From assembly GCF_022819385.1 (NCBI RefSeq), contig NZ_CP089290.1, forward strand, positions 372,001 through 436,000: 64,000 nt of DNA, read 5' to 3'. The DNA is from Candidatus Nanosynbacter sp. HMT-352. GTDB taxonomy: Bacteria; Patescibacteriota; Saccharimonadia; Saccharimonadales; Saccharimonadaceae. Position numbers and translations under genes: made by a program. A model generated the notes under the pieces. It did not search any database and had not been told where the DNA came from. It saw nothing but the letters and a program-made list of their open reading frames with translations. Positions 7,484-16,258 of this stretch are shown here, one piece after another (position 1 is the first letter of the stretch; each line of letters opens with the position of its first letter).

Positions 7484-10132
7484 TTAGGCGGCGGTAGTGC
7501 TCTTTTTCCGTCGGCGGCGTCGTCTTTTTGGCGTGGCTGAAGCTAGCGGTGTAACTGTGTTGATTGCAGTTTCTGTAGGTGCATTATCATTGCCGCGAAT
7601 TTGCAGAACAACTTCGCCGTCGTTTGCTGCAGGTTGCGGCTTTTCCGGTTGGCTATTGACCACTGGAGCGTTGCTTACGGGCTGCGACTGAGGTTTGGCA
7701 GGCTGCTTTTTTTGGTTGCGGACAGGTTTTATTGCGGTATCAATTTCCTTCTCGACATCTTCCCTGTTTCGCGAATACATGCGACGCGAATGTTCAATAA
7801 TGTGCGGCGTGTTGTCGGCTTGGCTTGGCGGAAGTTCCAGTGTGCGAGCAGAAAACGCAGGAGTTTTCTCGCCGCCGATAACCATATTGACAACAAAATT
7901 ACGATTGTGCATTTGAAGTAGGTCGATTGCCTCGAAGTTCGGCTCGAATTGCTTGGCAAGAATCGGCGCATCGTCAGCGGAAACTCGGAAAGAAATCATG
8001 GTGCCGACGTTGCCGAAAACCGCATCGCGAACCGTGTCGCTCATCTGGGAAATGTACTGATTGGCAACGGTCAAGTTAAGGCCATATTTTCGAGCCTCAG
8101 ACAGAATAGTCGCAAATGAATCGGTGGCAAAGTTCTGGAACTCGTCGACGTAAAGATAGAATGGGCGGCGGTCGCGCACGTCAGGAATGTCACTTCGAGA
8201 CATGGCGGCAAGCTGAATTTTCGTAACCAAAAACGAACCGAGTATGGCGGCATTATCTTCACCGATAAGACCTTTGGACAGATTGACAATTAGAATCTTT
8301 CCTTCATCCATAATCTGGCGAATATTGAATGTGGATTTTGGCTGTCCGATGATGTTGCGGATGATTGGATTGGCAGTGAAAGCTCCGACTTTATTTAAGA
8401 CTGGCGCAATTGCCTCGGCGACAAACTTGTCATTCCAGCTGGCAAATTCGACATTCCAGAATTGCAAAACCACGGTGTCCTGGCAATAAGTCAGCGTTTC
8501 TTTTCGGAATTCCTTATCTGTTAGCATGCGAGTAATGTCGAGCATCGTCGCTTCTGGTCGGTCCAGCAAAGCCAGAATTGTATACCGCAAAATATACTCA
8601 AGCCGTGGCCCCCACGAATCGCCGAAAATACGCTTCAAAACGCCGATGATCTCTGACGAAATGTTGGTTTTCTGATTAGGGTTCGTGACTTCCAGCGGGT
8701 TGAATCCCAGAGGATACGCGGTGTCGGCTGGATTGAAATAGATCACGTCGTTCAATCGGCTGCCAGGGATAAATTTCATGTTGTTGATTGCGAAGTCGCC
8801 GTGCGGGTCGATGATGGCATATCCTTGATTATGGAAAATATCGCTTAAGGCGAAGAGCTCTAATAGTCCACTTTTTCCGGCGCCCGTTTGCCCGATTATG
8901 TAAACGTGGCGTGAGCGATCATAGCGTAACATGCCGAATTGGTGGCTGATGCCGCGGAAGTTGGTGACGCCAAAGGCAGAAATTTGGTCATCGTTGACAT
9001 CTTCTCCGGTTAAGACTGGCAATTTGGACGGCGGTTCTGCAGTTTTGGAGCTTGCCCAGACTATATTCGGCGTCTCGACGTTGGTGTGCGGCAAATGAAA
9101 AACTGACGCCAATTCTTCTATGTTTAAGATGAAGCCGTCGCCAATGAACGAACGCTTGCGATATTTATCAATAAATTCTTTACCAAACGCGCCCTTGACG
9201 GCGTGAAATCCGTTGAGATTTGTCGAGTTGAACTGCTTAAATGTGCCGACGAGTGCCTGCATGCGAAGCTTAGCGTTTGTCTGACTTTCGCCCATATAAA
9301 CCAAGCGAATTTTTACCTCGTAGCCGAGTTTTGTGGCCTTTTTCTCTGCTTCAGAAATGCGAGTTTTATCGCGATCTGACAGCTCAACGGCTGTCGATTG
9401 ATTTGCTCCCTGCTCTGGTGGTTGCCATAACGCGCCAAGTACGCCGATTAGCCATTGCATGCTGCCGCCGAATCCTGGCAAGGAGAACATTCGTCCGTTT
9501 TTTATACTATTTATGTATCGATCTGCGGCGTTTTGCCAGTCGTCAGGGATCGGTCTGACCAGTACCTGAATCCACAATTCCTCACCAGTGGTTTCCAATT
9601 TCGCCAGCGTGCCCGTAATGCCTGCCAGCGGGTCGACCTCGAAGTTTTGGAAGGTGCGAATCGGGAGAAACTCATCCGTGGTTAATGTCAATTCTGTCGA
9701 ATAAGCAACTTCGTGGTCACGCTCGTGCTCAGTGTAATCTTCGTCGGCTTGGTGAATTTGAACGGTTGGGTATTGAGAATAGATCTGTCCTTCGACGAAA
9801 CTTTGCAAGGTTTTTGGCACCCAAACGTAAAAGCGAATTTGCCCATTGACTGAGGCGATTTCAAAGCTGATATGCTCCTGGTGTCCGCCAGATAATCGCA
9901 ATTCTTTATTGTCGCGAAGAATTCCGTGCAGTGAAGCGAATAACTGCTCGGCGGCAAGCTCTTGCTTGTCGTTGGTGCGTGGGATTTCCAGAATCAAAAG
10001 TACGCTCTCAACTGGGGTGAAGTCTTCGATTTTCCGATAATTTCGCCACGTCAAAAACATCAGGACTGCCACGATTGGCATCCAAACGTACCATTGTAAT
10101 AACGTACCGATGATCCAAGAAATAATCTGCAT
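7484..10132 (-). CDS. VirD4/TraD/HerA-type coupling ATPase with membrane anchor
   Basis: An 882-aa protein with an N-terminal membrane helix (about 8-28), a large alpha/beta region, then a RecA-like ATPase: Walker A GQTGAGKSGLL at about 410, IIDPHGDF, and Walker B YLYVDEFQNF near 660, followed by the R-finger region. The C-terminus is a Pro/Gln-rich linker ending in a run of Arg and Lys. This domain order fits type IV secretion coupling proteins and HerA/DUF87 ATPases that move DNA or protein through the envelope. No other secretion genes lie next to it in this window. GATAAT ends 9 bases before the ATG on the minus strand, suggesting a leaderless mRNA. Confidence 0.82.
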   Translation of the reverse strand: MQIISWIIGTLLQWYVWMPIVAVLMFLTWRNYRKIEDFTPVESVLLILEIPRTNDKQELAAEQLFASLHGILRDNKELRLSGGHQEHISFEIASVNGQIRFYVWVPKTLQSFVEGQIYSQYPTVQIHQADEDYTEHERDHEVAYSTELTLTTDEFLPIRTFQNFEVDPLAGITGTLAKLETTGEELWIQVLVRPIPDDWQNAADRYINSIKNGRMFSLPGFGGSMQWLIGVLGALWQPPEQGANQSTAVELSDRDKTRISEAEKKATKLGYEVKIRLVYMGESQTNAKLRMQALVGTFKQFNSTNLNGFHAVKGAFGKEFIDKYRKRSFIGDGFILNIEELASVFHLPHTNVETPNIVWASSKTAEPPSKLPVLTGEDVNDDQISAFGVTNFRGISHQFGMLRYDRSRHVYIIGQTGAGKSGLLELFALSDIFHNQGYAIIDPHGDFAINNMKFIPGSRLNDVIYFNPADTAYPLGFNPLEVTNPNQKTNISSEIIGVLKRIFGDSWGPRLEYILRYTILALLDRPEATMLDITRMLTDKEFRKETLTYCQDTVVLQFWNVEFASWNDKFVAEAIAPVLNKVGAFTANPIIRNIIGQPKSTFNIRQIMDEGKILIVNLSKGLIGEDNAAILGSFLVTKIQLAAMSRSDIPDVRDRRPFYLYVDEFQNFATDSFATILSEARKYGLNLTVANQYISQMSDTVRDAVFGNVGTMISFRVSADDAPILAKQFEPNFEAIDLLQMHNRNFVVNMVIGGEKTPAFSARTLELPPSQADNTPHIIEHSRRMYSRNREDVEKEIDTAIKPVRNQKKQPAKPQSQPVSNAPVVNSQPEKPQPAANDGEVVLQIRGNDNAPTETAINTVTPLASATPKRRRRRRKKSTTAA

Positions 10133-10176
10133 TATGTGTAAATTATCTCACCTCTGAAAGAAGTTTGCAACTTAGC

Positions 10177-11229
10177 TTAAGCGGCTTCTTCAAAAACGTA
10201 TGTGGCTTTAGCGACGCGTTTGAATTGTGGCTTTGATTGAAGGTTTAATAGAATAGTAGTTTCCTTGACTTGTCGTTTGTCGAGGACTTGACGAACGATT
10301 TCATCGCGGTGAAGCGGAGTTTCGGAATTCTTCAAAATATCGGTAATGATATCTGCTACAGTTCCGCGGCTGTAGCCCCAGCTGGCAAGCGCGTAAATGC
10401 CGCGACCGATCAGAACAAAGCGCTTGTCTTTAATAAGTTCATTGTGAATTGCCTGCGTCGTGACGCTTCGGCGGTTAAATTCGCTGTCCCGAATTCCTTT
10501 GGCAATGTCGGAAAAATGCATCGGTGAGCCATTCGTGTCCAGAACAACGTAGATTTTATCGCGAATGTTCTTTGGGTTGACCGCTGGCCATTTGGCTAGT
10601 CCCCACTGATCGTTTAAGCTGGCTAATTTCTTACTAACAGTAGCCAAGGCTGCAATGTTTGAAGGATGTTCATAGTCCAATTTTTTGTGCAATTCTTCCG
10701 CGGTAACGGGTTCGCCGTGTTTTTTGATGGTCTTTACAACTTCTTCGACTCGTGCTCTGATTTGCTTTTCATTGCCGAGAGTGTCAATTGCTGCCGCTTG
10801 GTAATAATCGTCATTCTCTGTAACAATCGTGATGTTTTCTGCCAGCTCAGAAATAAACGCCACACGAGCGCGGTCAATTGCAGTAGCTTCTTTACCGAGG
10901 AAATGCGACGCCAAATCCTGCATGCGCGCAACTCGTCCCATCTCAGACAAACTCGAAGTGATTTCTTTTTCCATAGCAATAACCGAAGGAAGTTCTCCCT
11001 CGGCGACAGCTGCACGTAGACGTGTTAAGATTGCTTTTTCTAGCTGACGAACGCGCTCGCGAGTAATGCCGAACATATCGCCAATTAACTCTAACGTTTC
11101 TTTTCGGTCATACAAACCAAATCGTCGAGAAATAATTTCCTTCTCGCGCTCTTGCGGAATCTTAGAAATAATAGTATCGACGACAGAATTTAATTTGGCG
11201 CTTTGCTCGGTTTTTGCTGTCTCGCTCAT
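10177..11229 (-). CDS. Sigma-70 region 4 fused to HARE-HTH domains
   Basis: A 350-aa regulator. Residues about 10-72 match sigma-70 region 4.2 (REKEIISRRFGLYDRKETLELIG...ITRERVRQLE), the helix-turn-helix that reads -35 elements, but regions 2 and 3 are absent. Residues about 215-345 contain two winged-helix HARE-HTH units (RDKIYVVLDTNGSPMHFSDIA and ITDILKNSETPLHRDEIV), the fold of the RNA polymerase delta subunit. It cannot be a complete sigma factor; a role as polymerase-associated or promoter-binding regulator is inferred. Its own promoter at 11290-11318 is strong and resembles that of the RNA gene at 15.4 kb. Confidence 0.82.
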   Translation of the reverse strand: MSETAKTEQSAKLNSVVDTIISKIPQEREKEIISRRFGLYDRKETLELIGDMFGITRERVRQLEKAILTRLRAAVAEGELPSVIAMEKEITSSLSEMGRVARMQDLASHFLGKEATAIDRARVAFISELAENITIVTENDDYYQAAAIDTLGNEKQIRARVEEVVKTIKKHGEPVTAEELHKKLDYEHPSNIAALATVSKKLASLNDQWGLAKWPAVNPKNIRDKIYVVLDTNGSPMHFSDIAKGIRDSEFNRRSVTTQAIHNELIKDKRFVLIGRGIYALASWGYSRGTVADIITDILKNSETPLHRDEIVRQVLDKRQVKETTILLNLQSKPQFKRVAKATYVFEEAA

Positions 11230-11289
11230 GCTACTAGAAACATCCTCTCTGCCTCACCACAGGTTATATTGATTGAAAATATGTTTTTA

Positions 11290-11318
11290 ATTATACAATT
11301 GCATTTGACAAAAGTCAA
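11290..11318 (-). promoter_or_regulatory. Sigma-70 promoter with palindromic element for the sigma4-HARE gene
   Basis: On the minus strand TTGACT (11318-11313), a 17-base spacer and TATAAT (11295-11290). The spacer begins TTTGTCAAATG, so TTGAC and GTCAA form an inverted repeat overlapping the -35. The same block occurs in the promoter at 15442-15470. A leader of about 55 bases precedes the ATG at 11229. Confidence 0.75.
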
Positions 11319-11323
11319 TAGAT

Positions 11324-11358
11324 AAATGCCATAATTGCTGATATAAATTATAGCATTT
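11324..11358. terminator. AT-rich inverted repeat between topA and the sigma4-HARE gene
   Basis: AAATGC and ATAATT (11324-11336) pair with AATTAT and GCATTT (11346-11358). It lies downstream of topA and immediately upstream of the next promoter. No long T run follows, so it may be a weak terminator or a binding site. Confidence 0.4.
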
Positions 11359-11430
11359 ATTTTACGTTTTTTGCAATAGATTATATGAAGAGTTTTTATT
11401 ATCCGGAATTATTGGATAGTATGGAAAGCG

Positions 11431-13776
11431 CTATTTCTTTTTAGTGGATGTTTTGGTGGCTTTTTTAACTACGCGTTTGCGAGTTGGTTTCGCTGTTGTG
11501 GCGCTTAATAGCTCCAGAGCTTTTTCGTGAGTAATAGTTTTCGGATCCGTATCTTTAGGGATTTTGACATTTTTAGTGCCGTTGGTGATGTATGGACCGA
11601 ATCGTCCATTAAGAACTTTAACTCCATCCGGGAATTCGGCGATATTCTTAGCGGCTTCGGCTTCTAATTTGGCGGCGTAAAGTTCACGCGCTTTTTCTAA
11701 AGTAATGCTATGCGGATCTTCCGGCTTAATGGAAACGAACAATTTGCCAACTTGAATGTATGGACCGAATCGTCCAATATTCGCCTTAATATCTTGCCCG
11801 TCCTCTGTTTGTCCGACGATGCGTGGCAACTTGAACATTTCCAGTGCTTGCTCCAGAGTAACTGTCTCAATTTTCGTGCCCTTTGGCAGCGGCGCAAAAC
11901 GCGGCTTTTCGTCGCCGTCAGTTTCGCCAAGCTGTAACATTGGACCGAATCGCCCAAATCGCGCGATAATCGGTTTATTCGTCTTCGGGTCAATTCCCAC
12001 TTCGCGATTAGCACCGACTTTACTTCGGTCGATCCCGCCAGATTGCTCGATTAATTTATGGAAAGGCGTGTAAAATCCGTGCAGCATTGTGCTTTTTTCC
12101 AGATTAGCACCGGCAATTTTGTCAAATTCCGTCTCAACGTTGGCGGTGAAATCGTAATCGACAATTTGCGTAAAATGGTCCGTCAGGAAATCGGCAATCA
12201 GTTCGCCGCTTGGCGTTGGAATAAGCTTGCCGCGAGTTGAGCCAGTCTTTTCTTGAACAACATTTCGACTGACTTCCTCGCCGTTATAGTTCAGAACAAT
12301 TACATCACGCGGTTGACCTTCGCTGTCACCCTTTTCAACGTAGCCACGAGTCTGAATAGTGTCAATAATCGTAGCGTAAGTTGACGGACGTCCAATTCCA
12401 AGCTCCTCCAACTTCTTAACTAGCGAACCTTCGGTGTAGCGAGCTGGCGGTCTGGTGAATGTTTGACGAGCCGTAATATCGTGAGAATTGACTTCATCGC
12501 CAGACTGTAACTTCGGTAGAAGCTCATCTTTATTGCCACCGTAAACGCGCAAAAATCCATCAAATGTAATGACTTCGCCTTTTGCTTCAAACTGAGCGAG
12601 TTTTTTGCTCTTAGGTAAATTATCGCCTTTGATGTCAATTGTGATAGTCGTTTTTTCTAGCTTCGCTGGCGACATTTGCGACGCTAAAGTTCGGCGTCGA
12701 ATTAGGTCGTATAATTTCTGGTCATAGCTATTATTAGACGCGGTTTCCAGAGTGATGTCTGTCGGGCGAATGGCTTCGTGGGCTTCTTGGGCGGATGCGG
12801 ATTTGGTCTTAAATTTGCGAACCGTTGAGTAATCTGGACCGTAAAGACGCTTGATAAAATCGGTGGCCGCCGCGATGGCTTGACCGCTCAAATTTACGGA
12901 GTCGGTACGCATATAGGTGATTTTTCCGTCTTGGTATAATTTTTGTGCCGAGGCCATGGTTGCTTTGGAGCTGAAACCAAGTTTAGAGTTGGCTTCCTGT
13001 TGCAGGGTTGAAGTGGTAAATGGCGCCGCTGGATTTCTGGTCCCAGGAGTTTTTGAGATATCGCTAACAATAAATTCGGCAGGTTTCAGGCTATTTAAGA
13101 ACTTGTTCGCCGCTTCTTCTGTATCGAATTTTTGATTAAGCTCGGCCTTGAATTCTTGATTGTCGTGAATAAAAATGGCAGTAATTTTAAACTGAGAATT
13201 GCCCTCAAACTTCATAATTTCTCGTTCGCGCTCGACTAGCAATCGCACTGCTGGACTCTGAACGCGACCAGCCGATTTTCCGCCAGGAACTTTCTGCCAG
13301 ACGACTGGGCTGAGCTCAAAACCAACCAGTCGGTCAAGGATTTGCCTGGCTTGTTGCGCCTGAACCAAATTCATATCCACGGTTCGCGGATTCTTAATTG
13401 CGTTGGTTATGGCGTCTTTGGTGATCTCATGAAAAACAATTCGCTTAGTTGTTTCAATAGGAAGATCCAACACCTTACACAAATGCCAAGCAATGGCCTC
13501 CCCTTCGCGGTCTTCATCGGTTGCGAGCCAAACATTTTCCTTGCCAACTGCCTTGACATTTCTCTTTAGTTCGGTGATAACTTTCTTTTTTTCAGGATCA
13601 ACTTCATAGATTGCGAAAAAATCGTTAGCCACGTCAATCGGCGGCGTTCCATCCTTCGTCTTTTTAACGATCGAGCGAATATGCCCCACGCTGGACAGGA
13701 CGTGAAAATCCTTGCCGAGATATTTCTCGATGGTTTTAGCTTTGGCTGGTGACTCGACGATAACGAGATTTTTCAT
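11431..13776 (-). CDS. topA: DNA topoisomerase I
   Basis: A 781-aa type IA topoisomerase that relaxes negative supercoils. The TOPRIM domain opens with VIVESPAKAKTIEKYLG and contains DEDREGEAIAWH; the active-site tyrosine lies in ITYMRTDSVNLS. Instead of zinc fingers the C-terminus has repeated R-GRFGP--Q/-G units (topoisomerase C-terminal repeats) and a Lys-rich tail. TATAAT at 13790-13785 ends 8 bases before the ATG with no Shine-Dalgarno, so the message is probably leaderless. Confidence 0.95.
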   Translation of the reverse strand: MKNLVIVESPAKAKTIEKYLGKDFHVLSSVGHIRSIVKKTKDGTPPIDVANDFFAIYEVDPEKKKVITELKRNVKAVGKENVWLATDEDREGEAIAWHLCKVLDLPIETTKRIVFHEITKDAITNAIKNPRTVDMNLVQAQQARQILDRLVGFELSPVVWQKVPGGKSAGRVQSPAVRLLVEREREIMKFEGNSQFKITAIFIHDNQEFKAELNQKFDTEEAANKFLNSLKPAEFIVSDISKTPGTRNPAAPFTTSTLQQEANSKLGFSSKATMASAQKLYQDGKITYMRTDSVNLSGQAIAAATDFIKRLYGPDYSTVRKFKTKSASAQEAHEAIRPTDITLETASNNSYDQKLYDLIRRRTLASQMSPAKLEKTTITIDIKGDNLPKSKKLAQFEAKGEVITFDGFLRVYGGNKDELLPKLQSGDEVNSHDITARQTFTRPPARYTEGSLVKKLEELGIGRPSTYATIIDTIQTRGYVEKGDSEGQPRDVIVLNYNGEEVSRNVVQEKTGSTRGKLIPTPSGELIADFLTDHFTQIVDYDFTANVETEFDKIAGANLEKSTMLHGFYTPFHKLIEQSGGIDRSKVGANREVGIDPKTNKPIIARFGRFGPMLQLGETDGDEKPRFAPLPKGTKIETVTLEQALEMFKLPRIVGQTEDGQDIKANIGRFGPYIQVGKLFVSIKPEDPHSITLEKARELYAAKLEAEAAKNIAEFPDGVKVLNGRFGPYITNGTKNVKIPKDTDPKTITHEKALELLSATTAKPTRKRVVKKATKTSTKKK

Positions 13777-13821
13777 AACTTTATATTATAACAAATCACT
13801 ATGTAGCTACAATAACAATCT

Positions 13822-14529
13822 CTATTGACGGCTAGATTCTCCAATGCGACCAAGTAGTGCCGCTATTCCAAGACTGCGATCAACTCCCGTATTTTGGTGC
13901 TTTTCTGGGTTGTGGTTATTGCCGCTTGCTCGTCTGATATAGCTTGCTGTCGATAGTATCGCAGGAATTATAGCAGTTGCCGCCGCCAGCCCACCTAGTG
14001 CCCTGACTGTGTTGCTAGTTTTTCTTAAGCCGTGCAGCTCAGCAAATTTACCGGCAGAATATAATATTAGAGATGTAACTTCCATGGCCATGGCTATCTT
14101 GCCACTTTTTTCAGGCGCCTGTGACATGTCGGGGTTGTCTATATGAGTTTTTATTGAACACGCTGCATTGATAGCGTTAGACGCGGCAAAGCCACCAAGT
14201 ACCAATTTTGGAGCTGTGCCTGCGTTATACATGTTCCATATAGTACAGAATACTTTGATTTTATCTCCAGTATGGTCAACAATTTTGCCTAGTTTAGTTT
14301 CTCCTCCAGTTGCCCTGGCTAGTTTGCCGTCTAGCGCATCCATTACACTGCCAATAACGAAAGTGGCAAATCCTTTAAATGTAGTAGGGTCCTTTATCCC
14401 AATGCACGCAGCGGCAGTTCCGATGAGGCTAAGTAGCGTTGGGGGTATGCCTTCTATACTGAAAAAGGGCTCTTCTCTTTTTTTGTCTGTAATGTCATTT
14501 TCTGGATGTAAACTGTCGGGGCTTCTCAT
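13822..14529 (-). CDS. CDP-alcohol phosphatidyltransferase family protein
   Basis: A 235-aa membrane enzyme. The full family signature D-x2-DG-x2-AR-x8-G-x3-D-x3-D is present with D64, D67, G68, A71, R72, G81, D85 and D89. Hydrophobic helices flank it. Members join a CDP-activated lipid to an alcohol such as glycerol-3-phosphate, serine or inositol; which alcohol is used cannot be told from this sequence. It sits between dprA and topA on the same strand. Patescibacteria often lack full lipid synthesis, so a scavenging or remodelling role is possible (inference). Confidence 0.82.
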   Translation of the reverse strand: MRSPDSLHPENDITDKKREEPFFSIEGIPPTLLSLIGTAAACIGIKDPTTFKGFATFVIGSVMDALDGKLARATGGETKLGKIVDHTGDKIKVFCTIWNMYNAGTAPKLVLGGFAASNAINAACSIKTHIDNPDMSQAPEKSGKIAMAMEVTSLILYSAGKFAELHGLRKTSNTVRALGGLAAATAIIPAILSTASYIRRASGNNHNPEKHQNTGVDRSLGIAALLGRIGESSRQ

Positions 14530-14551
14530 AAAGTAGCATTATATAATAAAA

Positions 14552-15421
14552 CTACCGTAACGTCCAGTTGTTCGCCCCGAGAGGTTTGATAACACCGTTG
14601 ATTTCTAGCATTGTAAGCGCCGTGGCAAAATCTGATGCGGATAATCCTGATTTTTGTTGAATTTCGTCGCCGTCACGCAGCCCTTCTGAGATGAGTTTTA
14701 TGATAATAGCTTCTTCAATTGTTGCGCTGGCTGCTAATTCTTGGCCGTTGTCTTTTTGTAATCTCTCTGGCGCGATGATTGATAAAACATCGTCGGCGTC
14801 TGTCACCAAATACGCCCCTTGTTTTAATAAAGTATTACAACCCGCCGACAGTGGGCTGGTTATGTTTCCGGGAACTACAAACAAATCTCTTCCCTGATTA
14901 AGTGCATGCGAGGCGGTGTTTAGTGTGCCGCTTCGCTCGGCGGCTTCAGTGATGATAATGCCATCTGCCAGCCCACTAACCAGCCGATTGCGCTCCAGAA
15001 AACTCCAACGATTGACTATTTTATTATCGCCCTTCATCCATTCTGAAACGACCGCGCCACCCTGCTTTATGATGCTCATGGCTAGTTGATAATTGGTCCG
15101 CGGTGAAATATCAGGAAGCTCGTTTGGGACGACCGCCACGACCGTTCCGCCAGCTTCAATTGCAGCTTTTTGGGCAATGCAATCCACGCCTAGCGCCAAC
15201 CCGCTCACGATTACACATCCGGCTTTTGCCAGATCTGTTGCTAATCGCTCGGTCACTTCTTTTCCGTAGGCAGACGGCTTGCGGGACCCGACGATTGATA
15301 CGACGGGCGCGCTTACTTCTGGCAATTTTCCCATATAACATAAGCTTTTTGGTGGATTGGCAATATGCGCTAATCTCTGGGAGAAAATATGTTCATCTGG
15401 TGTAATTCTATTGATTTCCAT
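14552..15421 (-). CDS. dprA: DNA processing protein DprA
   Basis: A 289-aa RecA loader acting on incoming single-stranded DNA in natural transformation. The Rossmann-fold core shows SIVGSRKPSAYG, SGLALGVD--A, and GTLNTASHALNQGR-VFVVPG-like motifs, then a C-terminal winged-helix segment. The ATG at 15421 is preferred to an in-frame ATG at 15448: the extra N-terminal residues are unlike the family and would overlap the divergent promoter at 15442-15470. Presence of dprA agrees with the known natural competence of Saccharibacteria. Confidence 0.9.
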   Translation of the reverse strand: MEINRITPDEHIFSQRLAHIANPPKSLCYMGKLPEVSAPVVSIVGSRKPSAYGKEVTERLATDLAKAGCVIVSGLALGVDCIAQKAAIEAGGTVVAVVPNELPDISPRTNYQLAMSIIKQGGAVVSEWMKGDNKIVNRWSFLERNRLVSGLADGIIITEAAERSGTLNTASHALNQGRDLFVVPGNITSPLSAGCNTLLKQGAYLVTDADDVLSIIAPERLQKDNGQELAASATIEEAIIIKLISEGLRDGDEIQQKSGLSASDFATALTMLEINGVIKPLGANNWTLR

Positions 15422-15441
15422 AAAAAATGTGGTAAAAAGTA

Positions 15442-15470
15442 TTGACACTTTGTCAAATGTTTGCTATAAT
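15442..15470 (+). promoter_or_regulatory. Perfect sigma-70 promoter driving an RNA gene
   Basis: TTGACA (15442-15447), 17-base spacer, TATAAT (15465-15470), a consensus promoter and the strongest on the plus strand here. TTGACA-CTT-TGTCAA forms a perfect inverted repeat across the -35, and TTTGTCAAATG is shared with the promoter at 11290-11318, suggesting a common regulator. Transcription should start near 15477, divergent from dprA. Confidence 0.8.
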
Positions 15471-15476
15471 CAAGGA

Positions 15477-15790
15477 CGATTGGTTAAGTAATCATTAACC
15501 AAACGCACCTTATACCCCCTATTCTAACTATATGTTAGGTTGCGCGCAATGGCATTAAGTATTCTTACCCTCCACTTTTTGCGGTTCAACGTTACGCGCA
15601 TACTAACCCCTTTAACTGCCCTTTTTCAAAGGCGACATCCGTTAAGGCGAGCACTAATTGGTGTTGATAATAGTCAGGCGCGGACTTTTGGAGTTTTAGT
15701 CGCGACGCTTCGCTGATACGGTAGCTCGGGTGGGTTGAAGGGTAAAAAAGCGTCAGGTGATGCCCACCCTTACCTGGCGCTTTTTTGTTG
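15477..15790 (+). ncRNA. Structured noncoding RNA of unknown family
   Basis: About 315 bases between a consensus promoter and a strong terminator. Visible helices are TTGGTTAA/TTAACCAA close to the 5' end; TGCGCG plus AATG (15541-15551) with CGTT plus CGCGCA (15590-15600); TTAAC...GTTAA enclosing a GCC-TTT/AAA-GGC hairpin near 15620-15650; GTCAG-CG/CGCTGAT enclosing CGC-GACT/AGTC-GCG near 15675-15715; and the terminator. GGGTGGG (15728-15734) can also pair with CCCACCC (15763-15769) in the terminator loop, a pseudoknot. No RNase P, tmRNA, SRP or 6S signature was found. A 55-codon frame from 15549 lacks a ribosome site and is thought to be chance. Confidence 0.7.
15744..15790 (+). terminator. 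Intrinsic terminator of the RNA gene
   Basis: A 15-base-pair stem, AAAAAAGCGTCAGGT (15744-15758) with ACCTGGCGCTTTTTT (15772-15786), with one G-T pair and a T run on the plus strand. The A-rich left arm means it can also end the minus-strand fur transcript. Confidence 0.85.
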
Positions 15791-15797
15791 GGAAAAA

Positions 15798-16211
15798 TTA
15801 TTTATTTTCTATAATATGTCGGCACTTTTCGCAAATACCTTCCAGCTCAAAGTGGTGTTTTGTGACTATGAAATTATGTTTTTTACCAATGAGATCTATG
15901 AGTTTTTCGAGTTCTTGCGATTGTATAGGTTCGGCATTTTGACAATTGATGCAGTAGAGATGGTGGTGATGTGGTATAAAAGGTTCCGCTAACTCGTAAT
16001 AATTCTTCCAGCCAATAGTTATGGTGTTTATAATGTTCAAATTATCGAACATCAGTAGCGTGCGGTAAATGCTGGCGCGGTTAATGTTTTTGCAGTTTTT
16101 TGCAATATCACCAACCGTAAGAGGCACATCTGAATTTCGCAGGATGTCAAATACTTGCTGGCGAGGTTTTGTCAGGCGAAGATTGTGGCGTTCAAATATT
16201 TCATTTAGCAT
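15798..16211 (-). CDS. Fur/Zur-family metal-responsive repressor
   Basis: A 137-aa regulator with a winged-helix N-terminus (LTKPRQQVFDIL, recognition helix NRASIYRTL) and the dimerisation/metal domain: HHHH at 81-84, CINC at 87-90, HH at 119-120 and CEKC at 127-130. The two CxxC pairs form the structural zinc site. It lies at the end of a minus-strand run behind a YraQ-type permease and its TIGR03943 partner, so it probably controls them. Whether it senses iron, zinc or peroxide cannot be told. Confidence 0.88.
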   Translation of the reverse strand: MLNEIFERHNLRLTKPRQQVFDILRNSDVPLTVGDIAKNCKNINRASIYRTLLMFDNLNIINTITIGWKNYYELAEPFIPHHHHLYCINCQNAEPIQSQELEKLIDLIGKKHNFIVTKHHFELEGICEKCRHIIENK

Positions 16212-16258
16212 AGTGCTATTAATAGTTTATAACTTATTGCAACAAGTGTGCAATAGAC

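Noticed and set aside
15549..15716. 55-codon frame inside the RNA gene, faintly like the start of translation factor IF-3
   Set aside because: No ribosome site, it breaks off, and the same bases form strong helices; the likeness is too short to trust.
15477..15790. Identity as RNase P RNA, tmRNA, SRP RNA or 6S RNA
   Set aside because: The core motifs of these RNAs (P4 box, resume frame with CCA end, GGAA-tetraloop helix, central bubble) were not found on either strand.
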